Below are positions 49,897 through 58,693 of a stretch of DNA of 64,000 nucleotides, piece after piece; the stretch's first letter is position 1, and each line of letters starts with the position of its first letter. Origin of the DNA: Thioalkalivibrio sp. ALJ12 (lineage in GTDB: Bacteria > Pseudomonadota > Gammaproteobacteria > Ectothiorhodospirales > Ectothiorhodospiraceae). A model generated the notes under the pieces. That model made no database searches, was not told the DNA's origin, and saw nothing but the letters and a program-made list of their open reading frames with translations. Both the position numbers and the translations under genes were made by a program. Location: the NCBI RefSeq assembly GCF_000378305.1, contig NZ_KB899538.1, positions 186,001 to 250,000 of the forward strand, in the 5' to 3' direction.

Positions 49897-51010
49897 GGTC
49901 GGGGAGTTGAAGGTCTTCCTCGGCCTCGTCGGCCGCGGAGACGCCGCCGCCGAAGTTGAGGCGCCATTCGAGGTCGGCACGCGAGTCTGCCTTGTTCAGG
50001 GCCTCGTCCAGCATCACTCGGCCACCCTTGAACAGCTTGACGATGGCCTGATCGAAGGTCTGCATGCCCACCGAGCTGCCCTTGGCCATAATCTCCTTGA
50101 TCTCGCTGATCTTCTCGTCGCGGATCAGTTCGGAGATATACGGCGTGTTCACCATGATCTCCAGCGCAGCCACACGCTGTCCGTCCTTGGTCTGCAACAG
50201 GCGCTGGGCGATGATCGCGCGCAGGTTCAGCGACAGATCCGAGAGGATCTGCGAGCGGTTGTCCTCGGGGAATAGATTGATCACGCGATCGAGCGCCTGG
50301 GTGGCATTGGTCGCGTGCAGGGTGGTCAGCACCAGGTGGCCGGTATCGGCGTAGGTCAGGGCCGCACGCATGGTCTCGCGGGAACGCACCTCGCCGATCA
50401 TGATCACGTCCGGGGCCTCGCGCATCCCCTCCTGCAGGGCGTGATCGTAGCTCGGGGTGTCGATCCCGACCTCGCGCTGACCGACGATCGAACGCTTGTG
50501 CGTGAACAGAAACTCGATCGGGTCCTCGACGGTCAGGATATGGCCGCTGGAGTGCGTATTGCGGTGATCAATCATCGAGGCGAGCGTGGTGGACTTGCCG
50601 GTCCCGGTCGCGCCGACGATCAGCACCAGCCCGTCATGGTGCGAGACGAATTCCTCCAGCACCGGGGGCAGCCCAAGCTGCTCGATGGTCGGGATGGACA
50701 TGCGGATGAAGCGAATGACCATCGCGACCTCGCCGCGCTGGCGATAGACATTCACGCGAAAGCGCCCGAGTCCGGAACGCGAGATACCAAAGTTGACCGC
50801 GGTCTCGCGCTCGAAGATCTCGGCCTGATGCTCGTTCATCATCTCGCGCGCGATGGCCTCCGCCTGACCGGGTGCGAGTGCCTTGCGCGAGATCGGCTGC
50901 AGGACCCCGTCGACCTTGATGCTCGCGGGCGCGCCGGTCAGGAAGAACAGGTCCGAGGCGGCCTTTTGCGCCATCAGACTCAGGTACGGTTCGATCTGCA
51001 TCTGGCTCAT
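49892..51010 (-). CDS. PilT/PilU-family type IV pilus ATPase, third paralogue
   Basis: A 372-residue hexameric motor ATPase. Walker A is G-A-T-G-T-G-K-S-T-T, the Asp box V-E-D-P-I-E-F, Walker B R-E-A-P-D-V-I-M-I-G-E-V-R, and the His box L-T-T-L-H-A. It is closer to PilU than to PilT in its N-terminal domain (A-S-D-L-F-F-L-T-G), but a separate canonical PilU is encoded just upstream. The ATG at 51010 has GGGAGA upstream. It is the third gene of pilT-pilU-this; its stop lies in a REP-like repeat. Confidence 0.88.
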   Translation of the reverse strand: MSQMQIEPYLSLMAQKAASDLFFLTGAPASIKVDGVLQPISRKALAPGQAEAIAREMMNEHQAEIFERETAVNFGISRSGLGRFRVNVYRQRGEVAMVIRFIRMSIPTIEQLGLPPVLEEFVSHHDGLVLIVGATGTGKSTTLASMIDHRNTHSSGHILTVEDPIEFLFTHKRSIVGQREVGIDTPSYDHALQEGMREAPDVIMIGEVRSRETMRAALTYADTGHLVLTTLHATNATQALDRVINLFPEDNRSQILSDLSLNLRAIIAQRLLQTKDGQRVAALEIMVNTPYISELIRDEKISEIKEIMAKGSSVGMQTFDQAIVKLFKGGRVMLDEALNKADSRADLEWRLNFGGGVSAADEAEEDLQLPDR

Positions 51011-51037
51011 CACTAATCTCCCGAGCAGCAGGAGCCG

Positions 51038-52210
51038 CTAGCGGACACTGTAGTCCTCCGGGCGTTCGTCCACGGACAGGCCCTCGCCTGTGTCCGCCAC
51101 GGCCGGGGCACCGTCATCCTGTGCCCGCTGCGAGTCGAGCTTGATGCGCAGCCGCAGGTCGTTCACCGAATCGGCATTGCGCAGGGCCTCCTCGTAGCTG
51201 ATCTTGCGGGTCTCGTAGAGGTCGAACAGGGCCTGGTCGAAGGTCTGCATGCCCTGCTCGCGGGAGCGCGACATCAGCTCCTTCATCTCGTGCACCGCAC
51301 CCTTCAGCATCAGGTCGGCCATCAGCGGGGTGTTGATCAGGATCTCCACTGCCGGCACGCGGCCCTCGCCGTTCTCGTGCCGCACCAGGCGTTGCGAGAT
51401 CACCGCTTTCAGGTTCAGCGACAGGTCCATAAGGAGCTGCTCGCGCCGATCCTCGGGGAAGAAGTTGATGATGCGGTCCAGCGCCTGGTTGGTGCTGTTG
51501 GCGTGCAGGGTGGACAGGCACAGGTGACCGGTCTCGGCAAAGGCGATCGCGTAGTCCATCGTCTCCCGATCCCGGATCTCGCCGATCAGGATCACGTCCG
51601 GCGCCTGACGCAGGGTGTTCTTCAGCGCGATCTCGTAGCCCTCGGTGTCCACGCCCACCTCGCGCTGGGTGATGATGCTCTTTTCGTGTTCGTGGACGAA
51701 CTCGATCGGGTCCTCGATGGTGACGATGTGATCGGGGGCATTGCGGTTGCGATGGCCGATCATCGCGGCGAGCGAGGTCGACTTGCCCGAGCCGGTCCCC
51801 CCAACGAAGATCACCAGCCCGCGGCGCTCCATGGTGATCTTCTCCAGCTGCGGCGGCATCTGGATGTCCTCGAACTTCGGGATCACCGAGTTGATCACGC
51901 GCAGGACCATGCCCGGGCTGCCGCGCTGAGTAAACACGTTCACGCGAAAGCGCGACACGCCCTGCAGGCCGATCGCGAAATTGCACTCCTGATGGCGCTC
52001 GTACTCCGCGGACTGCTTGTCGTTCATCAGTGCGCGTACCAGCGCCTGGGTATGCGAAGGCGTGAGCTTCTGCTCGGTCATCGGCACCACGCGGCCGTCA
52101 ATCTTGGCCGCCGGCGGCATGCCGACCGTGATGAACAGGTCCGAGCCACCCCGGTCCACCAGGGCGCGGAGCAGGTCGTGCATGTACTTGATCGCCTTGT
52201 CACGATCCAT
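51038..52210 (-). CDS. pilU: Type IV pilus retraction ATPase PilU
   Basis: A 390-residue PilU with G-G-S-D-L-F-I-T-V-G-M-P-P at the start of the N-terminal domain, Walker A G-G-T-G-S-G-K-S-T-S, V(T)-I-E-D-P-I-E-F-V-H, Walker B R-Q-A-P-D-V-I-L-I-G-E-I-R and the C-terminal N-D-L-R-L-R-I-K. PilU assists PilT in depolymerising the pilus and usually cannot retract alone. It lies 43 bp after pilT and 27 bp before a third paralogue. Confidence 0.93.
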   Translation of the reverse strand: MDRDKAIKYMHDLLRALVDRGGSDLFITVGMPPAAKIDGRVVPMTEQKLTPSHTQALVRALMNDKQSAEYERHQECNFAIGLQGVSRFRVNVFTQRGSPGMVLRVINSVIPKFEDIQMPPQLEKITMERRGLVIFVGGTGSGKSTSLAAMIGHRNRNAPDHIVTIEDPIEFVHEHEKSIITQREVGVDTEGYEIALKNTLRQAPDVILIGEIRDRETMDYAIAFAETGHLCLSTLHANSTNQALDRIINFFPEDRREQLLMDLSLNLKAVISQRLVRHENGEGRVPAVEILINTPLMADLMLKGAVHEMKELMSRSREQGMQTFDQALFDLYETRKISYEEALRNADSVNDLRLRIKLDSQRAQDDGAPAVADTGEGLSVDERPEDYSVR

Positions 52211-52253
52211 GGTGCTTCTCCCCTTGCCGAATCCCCCGGGCGGGGGCGCGGGC

Positions 52254-53288
52254 TCAGAACGAATCCGGGTTGGCGGCCTTGCGCTTGGCGTCCTCGCGGC
52301 TGATCACGCCCTGCGCCAGCATGTCTTTCAGGCACTGGTCCAGCGTCTGCATGCCGGTGCCGGCACTGGTCTGGATGGTCGAGTACATCTGCGCGATCTT
52401 GTTTTCGCGGATCAGGTTGCGGATGGCCGGCGTGCCCAGCATGATCTCGTGCGCGGCGATACGCCCGCCGCCGATCTTCTTCATCAGGGTCTGCGCGATA
52501 ACCGCCCGCAGCGACTCGGACAACATCGCCCGCACCATGTCCTTCTCGGCCGCCGGAAACACATCGACGATACGGTCGATCGTCTTGGCCGCGGAACTGG
52601 TATGCAGGGTGCCGAAGACGAGATGCCCCGTCTCGGCCGCGGTCAGCGCCAGGCGGATCGTCTCGAGATCGCGTAGCTCGCCGACCAGAATGGTGTCCGG
52701 ATCCTCGCGCAGCGCGGAACGCAGCGCCTCGGAAAAGCCGTGGGTGTCGCGGTGTACCTCGCGCTGGTTGACCAGCGACTTCTTCGACTCGTGCACGAAC
52801 TCGATCGGGTCTTCGATCGTCAGGATGTGGCCGTAGTCATTCTCGTTGCGGTGGTTGACCATGCCCGCCAGCGTGGTCGACTTGCCCGAGCCGGTCGGGC
52901 CCGTGACCAGCACGATCCCGCGCGGATAGTTGGAGATATCCTCGAAGATGCGCGGTGCCGCCAGCTCTTCCAGCGTGAGCACCTTGGAGGGGATGGTACG
53001 AAAGACCGCCGCCGCGCCCCGGTCCTAATTGAACGCATTGACACGAAAACGCGCCAGCCCGGTGACCTCGAACGAGAAGTCCGTCTCCAGGAACTCCTCG
53101 TAGTCCTTGCGCTGGCGGTCGTTCATGATGTCGTAGATCAGGCCCTGGACCTCCTTGTGGTCCATGACCGGCACATTCACGCGGCGCATATCGCCGTCGA
53201 TGCGCACCATCGGCGGCATGCCCGCCGAGATGTGCAGATCCGAGGCCCCGTTCTTGACCGCAAAGGCCAGCAGCTGCGTGATATCCAT
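52254..53288 (-). pseudogene. pilT: Type IV pilus retraction ATPase PilT interrupted by an in-frame amber codon
   Basis: Reading M-D-I-T-Q-L-L-A-F at 53288 gives a normal PilT N-terminal domain for 87 codons to V-N-A-F-N, then TAG at 53027-53025, and continues in the same frame with D-R-G-A-A-A-V-F-R-T-I-P-S-K to the end at 52254. The total of 344 codons equals the PilT length I remember for Pseudomonas, where glutamine stands at codon 88. One C-to-T change (CAG to TAG) explains it. Walker A G-P-T-G-S-G-K-S-T-T, I-E-D-P-I-E-F and L-R-E-D-P-D-T-I-L-V-G-E-L-R are intact. A GTG at 52982 could restart the ATPase domain without the N-terminal domain. Confidence 0.85.
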
Positions 53289-53431
53289 GCATCCCCCTGT
53301 ACAACCGGAAACGAGCCGCCAGCCCCAGCGCCCCGCCCCGGGCGACGCCCTGCCGGGCCCCGCAGCGTGTGACGGACACCGCCCGCCTGGCGGCGGTGCC
53401 CTTACGTTTCACCGGACTATATCATAGGGCC

Positions 53432-54145
53432 ATGAGCGCACCAGACCACGCATTCAGGGCCGTTCGCGAACGTATCGTTCACGCCTGCGAACAGGCCGGG
53501 CGCGACCCCGGCAGCGTGCGTCTTCTGGCCGTATCCAAGACACGTACGGCCGACGACATCCGCGCGCTGCATGCCCTCGGGCAGACGGCGTTCGGCGAGA
53601 ACTACGTGCAGGAGCTCATCGACAAGTTCGACGCCCTCGAGACCGGCCCGAACCCCCTGGGCCTCGAGTGGCACTATATCGGCGCACTGCAGAGCAACAA
53701 GACGCGCCCCGTGGCCGAACGCGCTCACTGGGTACACACCATCGACCGCGAGCGCATTGCCCGCCGCCTTTCGGAACAGCGCCCGGAACACCTGCCGCCC
53801 TTGCAGGTCTGCCTGCAGATCAATGTCTCGGGCGAGAGCCAGAAGGCAGGCGTCCCGCCGGAGGCTGCCGCCGCGCTGGCCGACACCGTCGCGAACCTGC
53901 CCGGGCTGACGTTACGGGGCCTGATGACCCTGCCGGCCGCCGAGAGCAATCGCGAGCGCCAGCGCCGGCCATTTGCCCGGCTGCGGCAGTTGAAGGACGA
54001 ACTCAATGCGCGGGGACATGGCCTGGATACCCTGTCCATGGGCATGTCCGGCGATCTCGAGGCCGCGATCCTCGAGGGTGCCAGCCTGGTACGCATCGGC
54101 ACCGCGCTGTTCGGGCCCCGCATCACACCCGAGAGAAACCAGTAA
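53432..54145 (+). CDS. yggS: PLP homeostasis protein YggS/PROSC
   Basis: A 237-residue single-domain alanine-racemase-fold protein binding pyridoxal phosphate. The PLP lysine is K36 in L-L-A-V-S-K-T-R; F-G-E-N-Y-V-Q-E and H-Y-I-G-A-L-Q-S-N-K and the C-terminal M-G-M-S-G-D-L-E-A-A-I are intact. It buffers PLP and affects amino-acid balance. The ATG at 53432 is chosen over 53369 because it starts at the conserved region. It is divergent from pilT by 143 bp and 13 bp before proC, the usual pair. Confidence 0.94.
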   Translation: MSAPDHAFRAVRERIVHACEQAGRDPGSVRLLAVSKTRTADDIRALHALGQTAFGENYVQELIDKFDALETGPNPLGLEWHYIGALQSNKTRPVAERAHWVHTIDRERIARRLSEQRPEHLPPLQVCLQINVSGESQKAGVPPEAAAALADTVANLPGLTLRGLMTLPAAESNRERQRRPFARLRQLKDELNARGHGLDTLSMGMSGDLEAAILEGASLVRIGTALFGPRITPERNQ

Positions 54146-54158
54146 AAGAGGAGTCCGC

Positions 54159-54977
54159 ATGACGGAACACCGCTTCGAAGTCGGCTTTATCGGCGCCGGC
54201 AACATGGGCGAAGCCCTGTTGCAGGGCCTGATCCAGTCCGGCCATGACGCCGAGCGCATCGCGATCGCCGACAAGAGCGCCGAACGCGTGCGCGATCTCC
54301 AGGCCCGCTACCCCGGACTGCAGGCCGCAAGTGCCGAGGCGCTCGCCGAGGACAGCGCCGCGCTGGTGCTCGCGGTCAAGCCGCAGACCCTGCCGGACCT
54401 GGCCCCCACGCTGCGCGAGGGCGTCACCCGCGGGCAGCCCCTGGTCATTTCGGTGGCCGCGGGCATCACCACGGCCCAGCTGGCCAGTTGGCTGGGTGAC
54501 GGCACCCGCCTCGTCCGCGCAATGCCCAACACGCCGGCCCTGGTCGGCGCCGGCGTGACCGGCCTGTTCGCCGCCCCCACTGCGACCGCCGAAGACCGCG
54601 ACACCGCCACCCGCCTGCTGGAGTCGGTGGGGCGGGCGATCCCGGTGGCGGACGAGGAGCTGATGCACGCGGTCACGGCGACCTCGGGCAGTGGCCCGGC
54701 CTATGTCTTTCTGATGATCGAGGCGATGCAGGACGCCGCGCAGTCGCTCGGGCTGCCGCCCGACACCGCGCTGGAGCTGACCCTTGGCACGCTGGCGGGT
54801 GCGACCCGACTGGCCGCCGAGAGCGACGAGCCGCCCGCCGAACTGCGCCACCGCGTGACGTCGCCGGGCGGCACCACCGAGCGGGCCTTGCAGGTGCTGG
54901 AGGATGGCAACCTGCGCGGACTCATGCGCCGCGCGATGGCGGCGGCGGCCGAGCGCTCGCGCGAACTCGGACAGTAG
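54159..54977 (+). CDS. proC: Pyrroline-5-carboxylate reductase
   Basis: A 272-residue NAD(P)H reductase, last step of proline synthesis. The N-terminal nucleotide motif is F-I-G-A-G-N-M-G at 10-17; V-K-P-Q, R-A-M-P-N-T-P and the C-terminal signature S-G-S-G-P-A-Y and V-T-S-P-G-G-T-T are intact. AAGAGGAG precedes the ATG at 54159. It follows yggS; yggT, often the next gene, is instead 7 kb away on the other strand. Confidence 0.95.
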   Translation: MTEHRFEVGFIGAGNMGEALLQGLIQSGHDAERIAIADKSAERVRDLQARYPGLQAASAEALAEDSAALVLAVKPQTLPDLAPTLREGVTRGQPLVISVAAGITTAQLASWLGDGTRLVRAMPNTPALVGAGVTGLFAAPTATAEDRDTATRLLESVGRAIPVADEELMHAVTATSGSGPAYVFLMIEAMQDAAQSLGLPPDTALELTLGTLAGATRLAAESDEPPAELRHRVTSPGGTTERALQVLEDGNLRGLMRRAMAAAAERSRELGQ

Positions 54978-55000
54978 AGCTGCTCAGCGCGACCGCTTTC

Positions 55001-55700
55001 CAGGCTGGGCCGGGTTCGTCATCCGGTGTTTGCGGTGCCTTCGGTCCGGCCGCCTGCCTGCGCTGTCTCGCCAGCGCTCCGCGAGTTACTTCTTTGCTCG
55101 TGCAAAGAAGTAACCAAGAAACACGCCCGGGATTCGCCCAGGAACCTTGCTCCGGACGCGCCAGGCCGGCGGCGCTGAAACTCGCTGCGCTCAGACAGTC
55201 AGCGCCTTCTCCCGGCCTGTCACGCCCTCCACAAGGGGCTCATATCGGGAGGGAAGGTCAAAACAATCGGTGTTCGAACGTGTCAGCCAAACACCAAACG
55301 ACAGAATAGAGAGCACGCCCTTGGCGCCCGCTCGCGGGCGCGGCACGCTAGGGCCGGAGGCCGCGCGTGCCAAGATGTCCGAATGCCTAGCCTCCTTCCA
55401 CTGGCACGAACGCCAGGACCGCCGCTGTCTTGACCTTCGCCCCCGTATGAAGCCCCTTGCGGAAGGGTCCTCGGGACGGAAGAGAGGCGCTGACTGTCTG
55501 AGCGAAGCGACAGCGCAGCGAGTTTCAGCGCCGCCGGCCCGAGGGCCCTGGAGCAAGGTTCCCGGGCGGAATCCGGGTGCCCTTCTTTGGGTACTTTCTT
55601 GGGCAAGCAAGAAAGTACCTCGGGGTGCGCTGCCGAGACAGCGCAGGCAGGCGGTGGACCGAAGGCACCGTAAACTCCAGATGCCGAACCCGGCCCAGCC
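55001..55700. repeat. Large palindromic intergenic repeat, copy B
   Basis: The left arm (55001-55264) matches the reverse complement of the right arm (55427-55700) over its length, and both match copy A at 5971-6755. Perfect 12-bp hairpins lie at 55085-55114 (GTTACTTCTTTG) and 55590-55619 (GGTACTTTCTTG); they differ at three base pairs, each compensated. The spacer has the GC-rich palindrome also seen in copy A but no REP units. It fills the 785-bp gap between proC and cysQ; no gene or transposase is credible within it. Confidence 0.87.
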
Positions 55701-55762
55701 TAAACGACGCTGAGGGCCAACCAGGGCACGCCAAGGCCCGCTAGCTGGTGGGCGGGAGAAGG

Positions 55763-56596
55763 CTAGGCGTCGGGGAGGCCGAGGCGGCGCAGCCAGCGCG
55801 CCGGATCGCCGGCGCAGACCAGAAACTCGGGATTGAGCATGCTCTCCTTGGTGTTGTAGCGAAGCTCCTGCCCGTGGAGGTCCGTCACATGCCCCCCCGC
55901 GGCCCGCACGACCGCATGCGCCGCCGCGGTATCCCACTCGCTGGTCGGCCCCAGGCGCGGATAAATATCCGCGGCTCCCTCGGCCACCATGCAGAGCTTC
56001 ATCGAGCTGCCCAGGCTCACCAACTCGTGCGTCCCAAGGCGTTCCAGCACCGCTTTGAGCCGCTCGGCCCCGTGCGAACGACTGCCCGCCACCAGCGGGT
56101 GCTCGGTATCAATACGGTCGCGTGCCACCTCGATGGCGCGCGGGGCCTCGGAACCATCGCGGCGGATGGCGCCGCCTCCAGCGTGGCCCGCATACAGACG
56201 CTGAAGCACCGGACTCCAGACCACGCCCATCAGCGGCTCGTGGTCATGGATCAGGGCAATGTTGACCGTGAATTCACCCGTACGCTTGACGAACTCGCGG
56301 GTCCCGTCCAGGGGATCGATCAGCCAGTAGGTCCGCCACTGCTTGCGGCGCTCGAATGGTACGTCCTGCCCCTCCTCGGAGAGGACGGGCCACTCCGGCG
56401 CGATCTCGCGCAGCCCCTGTGCGATCACGCGATGCGCGGCCAGGTCGGCCTCGGTCAGTGGGGAGCGATCGTCCTTTTCGGTGACCGCGAAGCGGGTCTC
56501 GTAGACCTCGAGAATGGCATGGCCGGCATCCTCGGCCAGACCACCCACTTCCTGCATCAGGGCGGTCAGGGCCGCGTCCTTGGGCGGTTCGTTCAT
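55763..56596 (-). CDS. cysQ: 3'(2'),5'-bisphosphate nucleotidase
   Basis: A 277-residue inositol-monophosphatase-fold enzyme that removes the 3' phosphate of PAP, a by-product of sulfate assimilation. Metal ligands lie in S-E-E (73-75), D94-P-L-D97-G-T and the later W-D-T-A-A-A-H. The ATG at 56596 has AAAGGATG upstream; longer in-frame starts reach into nudE. It is last in a minus-strand group with nudE and a secreted protein, the cysQ-nudE-yrfG neighbourhood I know from Pseudomonas. Confidence 0.93.
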   Translation of the reverse strand: MNEPPKDAALTALMQEVGGLAEDAGHAILEVYETRFAVTEKDDRSPLTEADLAAHRVIAQGLREIAPEWPVLSEEGQDVPFERRKQWRTYWLIDPLDGTREFVKRTGEFTVNIALIHDHEPLMGVVWSPVLQRLYAGHAGGGAIRRDGSEAPRAIEVARDRIDTEHPLVAGSRSHGAERLKAVLERLGTHELVSLGSSMKLCMVAEGAADIYPRLGPTSEWDTAAAHAVVRAAGGHVTDLHGQELRYNTKESMLNPEFLVCAGDPARWLRRLGLPDA

Positions 56597-56654
56597 CGGG
56601 GCATCCTTTCTGATTCGAACGGTACGGAATGCGCGTACCTTGGCAGAACCCGGG

Positions 56655-57200
56655 TCAGGCGTCGAGAAAATCGCGCACCATATAAAGTGCCGCGATGGAA
56701 CGGGCCTCGGTGCAATCCTCGCGGGTGACCAGTTCGCCCAGCCGGTCCAGCGACCAGGGTACGACCTCGATGGCCTCCGGCTCGTCACCCTCCTCGCGCT
56801 GGGGGTAGAGATCCTCCGCCACGATCAGATGGGTCTCGTGCGACATGTAGCCGGGCGCGACCGTCAGCGCGCCCAGGTGGGTCAGGCGGTGACCGCCATA
56901 CCCGACCTCCTCCATGATCTCGCGGTTTGCCGCCACCAGGATGTCCTCGCGCGCCTCGATGCGGCCCTTGGGCAGGCCAAGCTCGTAGCGGTGGGTGCCG
57001 GCCGCGTATTCGCGGATCAGCAGCACGGTGCGATCCGGCTGCACCGGGGCGACGATGACTGCGCCGTTGCCCCGGCTGATCAGGCGCTCGTAACAGGTGC
57101 GCGCCCCATTGCTGAACTCGAGATCCAGCTCCTCGACCTCGAACAGCCGACTTCGGGCTACGGTCCGGCGGCCCTGGACATCCGGTTTGTCTCGACTCAT
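56655..57200 (-). CDS. nudE: ADP compounds hydrolase (NUDIX)
   Basis: A 181-residue NUDIX hydrolase cleaving ADP-ribose, AP3A and NADH-type substrates. The NUDIX box runs from G-L-P-K-G-R-I-E through R-E-I-M-E-E-V-G near residue 75-100, with all catalytic glutamates present. It is 58 bp before cysQ and 7 bp after the secreted hypothetical protein. Assignment as NudE rests on the motif and the cysQ neighbour. Confidence 0.9.
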   Translation of the reverse strand: MSRDKPDVQGRRTVARSRLFEVEELDLEFSNGARTCYERLISRGNGAVIVAPVQPDRTVLLIREYAAGTHRYELGLPKGRIEAREDILVAANREIMEEVGYGGHRLTHLGALTVAPGYMSHETHLIVAEDLYPQREEGDEPEAIEVVPWSLDRLGELVTREDCTEARSIAALYMVRDFLDA

Positions 57201-57207
57201 AGACGTT

Positions 57208-57930
57208 TTATTCGGCGTTGCGCAGCCGTACCTGGGTTCTCAGTTCGCCCTCGAACAGGGTGTCGAGGATGATGCCATGGTCGGACTCGACGACGTCGAA
57301 GCCTTCCTGTGCCTCGGGGTGGGTCTCCTCCAGACGCAGGTCCAGATCCCCCCAGTTTACGGCCATGGTGACCCGCATGGGGAAGTAGCCATCCAGGAAA
57401 CGCCGCACGAAGGGCCCGTTCTCCATCGTGTAGACGCCATCACCTTCGTGTTCGATCACACGCATGCGTGCGGTGACACAGACCTCGGAATCCTTGTGGA
57501 CACCGCGCAGGTCGACCCGGTCGCCCCGTGCCTCGGCCAGATCGATGTTGGTAGTGGATTCGACCTGAAGGTCCTCGATTCGCTCTTCGTTGTAGGCAAT
57601 GACCATGCGCCGGATCGGCGCAATATCGCTGTGGCACTGGCGCAGATCCACCCAGCCGTCCTCCAGCGAAGACGAGCTCAGCGTGATCTGGTTCTGGTGG
57701 TGATGAGGGACCTGCTCCGGCTCCTCGGTCAGAAACTTGATCTCCGGGCTGGTGGTCTGGGTCTGGTCCGGCGATACGGTCTCGCCCCACAGGCTGTCGT
57801 CCTCGAGCGGGTCGTAATCGGGGTCGCTCGGGTCCATCGCCTGCGCGGAAAACGGCAGCAGCGCCAGGGAAACCAGCGCCAGAAAGAGCGGGCCAGGGGC
57901 CAGACGGGATTCAGGTACCATGGGAGCCAT
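57208..57930 (-). CDS. Secreted hypothetical protein
   Basis: A 240-residue protein I do not recognise. Residues 1-31 form a signal peptide ending S-A-Q-A; the mature part starts with an acidic D-P-S-D-P-D-Y-D-P segment, has a short histidine cluster (P-H-H-H-Q) and only two cysteines (Q-C-H, V-C-V), which could form a disulfide. The rest is predicted-looking beta-rich. The ATG at 57930 has GAGGGTGAT upstream; 57921 is an alternative. It precedes nudE by 7 bp and is divergent from yrfG. Function unknown; probably periplasmic. Confidence 0.75.
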   Translation of the reverse strand: MAPMVPESRLAPGPLFLALVSLALLPFSAQAMDPSDPDYDPLEDDSLWGETVSPDQTQTTSPEIKFLTEEPEQVPHHHQNQITLSSSSLEDGWVDLRQCHSDIAPIRRMVIAYNEERIEDLQVESTTNIDLAEARGDRVDLRGVHKDSEVCVTARMRVIEHEGDGVYTMENGPFVRRFLDGYFPMRVTMAVNWGDLDLRLEETHPEAQEGFDVVESDHGIILDTLFEGELRTQVRLRNAE

Positions 57931-58009
57931 CGCAATCACCCTCTTTGAGGTTCCGTTCGCTGTGGACCCCAAAAACCCCGAAAAAAATCCGAATCCGCAA
58001 GAATCATCG

Positions 58010-58693
58010 GTGCATGTCGACTGGTCGAGCATCGACACCGTGCTGTTCGACATGGACGGTACACTGCTGGATCTGCACTTTGACAACCGCTTCTGGCGCG
58101 AGCTGATCCCCGCCGAGTACATCCGCTGCCAGCCGGACGACCCGGAATGCGCCCGCCGGCGCCTGGAAGACGAGATGCAACGCGTGCGCGGCAAGCTCGA
58201 ATGGTACTGCGTGGATCACTGGACCCGGTTCACCGGCCTCGACGTGCTCGGGCTGAAGCGCGAACTGGCCCACCACGTCGCAATCAAGCCGCACGCCGAG
58301 GCCCTGCTGGGCGCCCTGCATCGCTCCGGCCGCCGACGCGTGCTGGTAACCAACGCCCATCCGAAGGTCTACAACTTCAAGCACCAGATCACGCGGATCG
58401 GGGATCACCTGGACACGATCGTCTCCGCCCACGACCTGGAGTGCGCCAAGGAAGACACCGACTTCTGGGAACGGCTGCAACGCATCACCCCCTACGATCC
58501 GGCACGTACGCTGCTGGTCGACGACAACCTGCTGGCCCTGGCCAGCGCGGCCCGGCAGGGCCTGACCGAGCTGCGCGGCATGCGCTACCCGGACGAGCGC
58601 GGGGAGCCGATGGACTCGCGGGAGTTTCTGCTGCTGGAATCGCTGGCCGACCTGCTGCCCGGACTTCCGGGCCGGGAACGGCCCGTTACTTGA
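58010..58693 (+). CDS. yrfG: HAD-family hydrolase YrfG (GMP/IMP nucleotidase)
   Basis: A 227-residue HAD phosphatase. Motif I is L-F-D-M-D-G-T-L-L-D with the family-specific L-H-F-D-N, motif II T-N-A-H-P-K, and motif IV L-L-V-D-D-N. Relatives dephosphorylate GMP and IMP. The likely start is a GTG at 58010, which begins V-H-V-D-W like relatives; an ATG at 57920 lies inside the divergent secreted-protein gene. It ends 8 bp inside the small hypothetical gene that converges on it. Confidence 0.88.
   Translation: MHVDWSSIDTVLFDMDGTLLDLHFDNRFWRELIPAEYIRCQPDDPECARRRLEDEMQRVRGKLEWYCVDHWTRFTGLDVLGLKRELAHHVAIKPHAEALLGALHRSGRRRVLVTNAHPKVYNFKHQITRIGDHLDTIVSAHDLECAKEDTDFWERLQRITPYDPARTLLVDDNLLALASAARQGLTELRGMRYPDERGEPMDSREFLLLESLADLLPGLPGRERPVT

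Noticed and set aside
53025-53027. Pyrrolysine or programmed recoding at the pilT TAG
   Set aside because: No recoding element is evident, and PilT homologues have glutamine here, one transition away from TAG.
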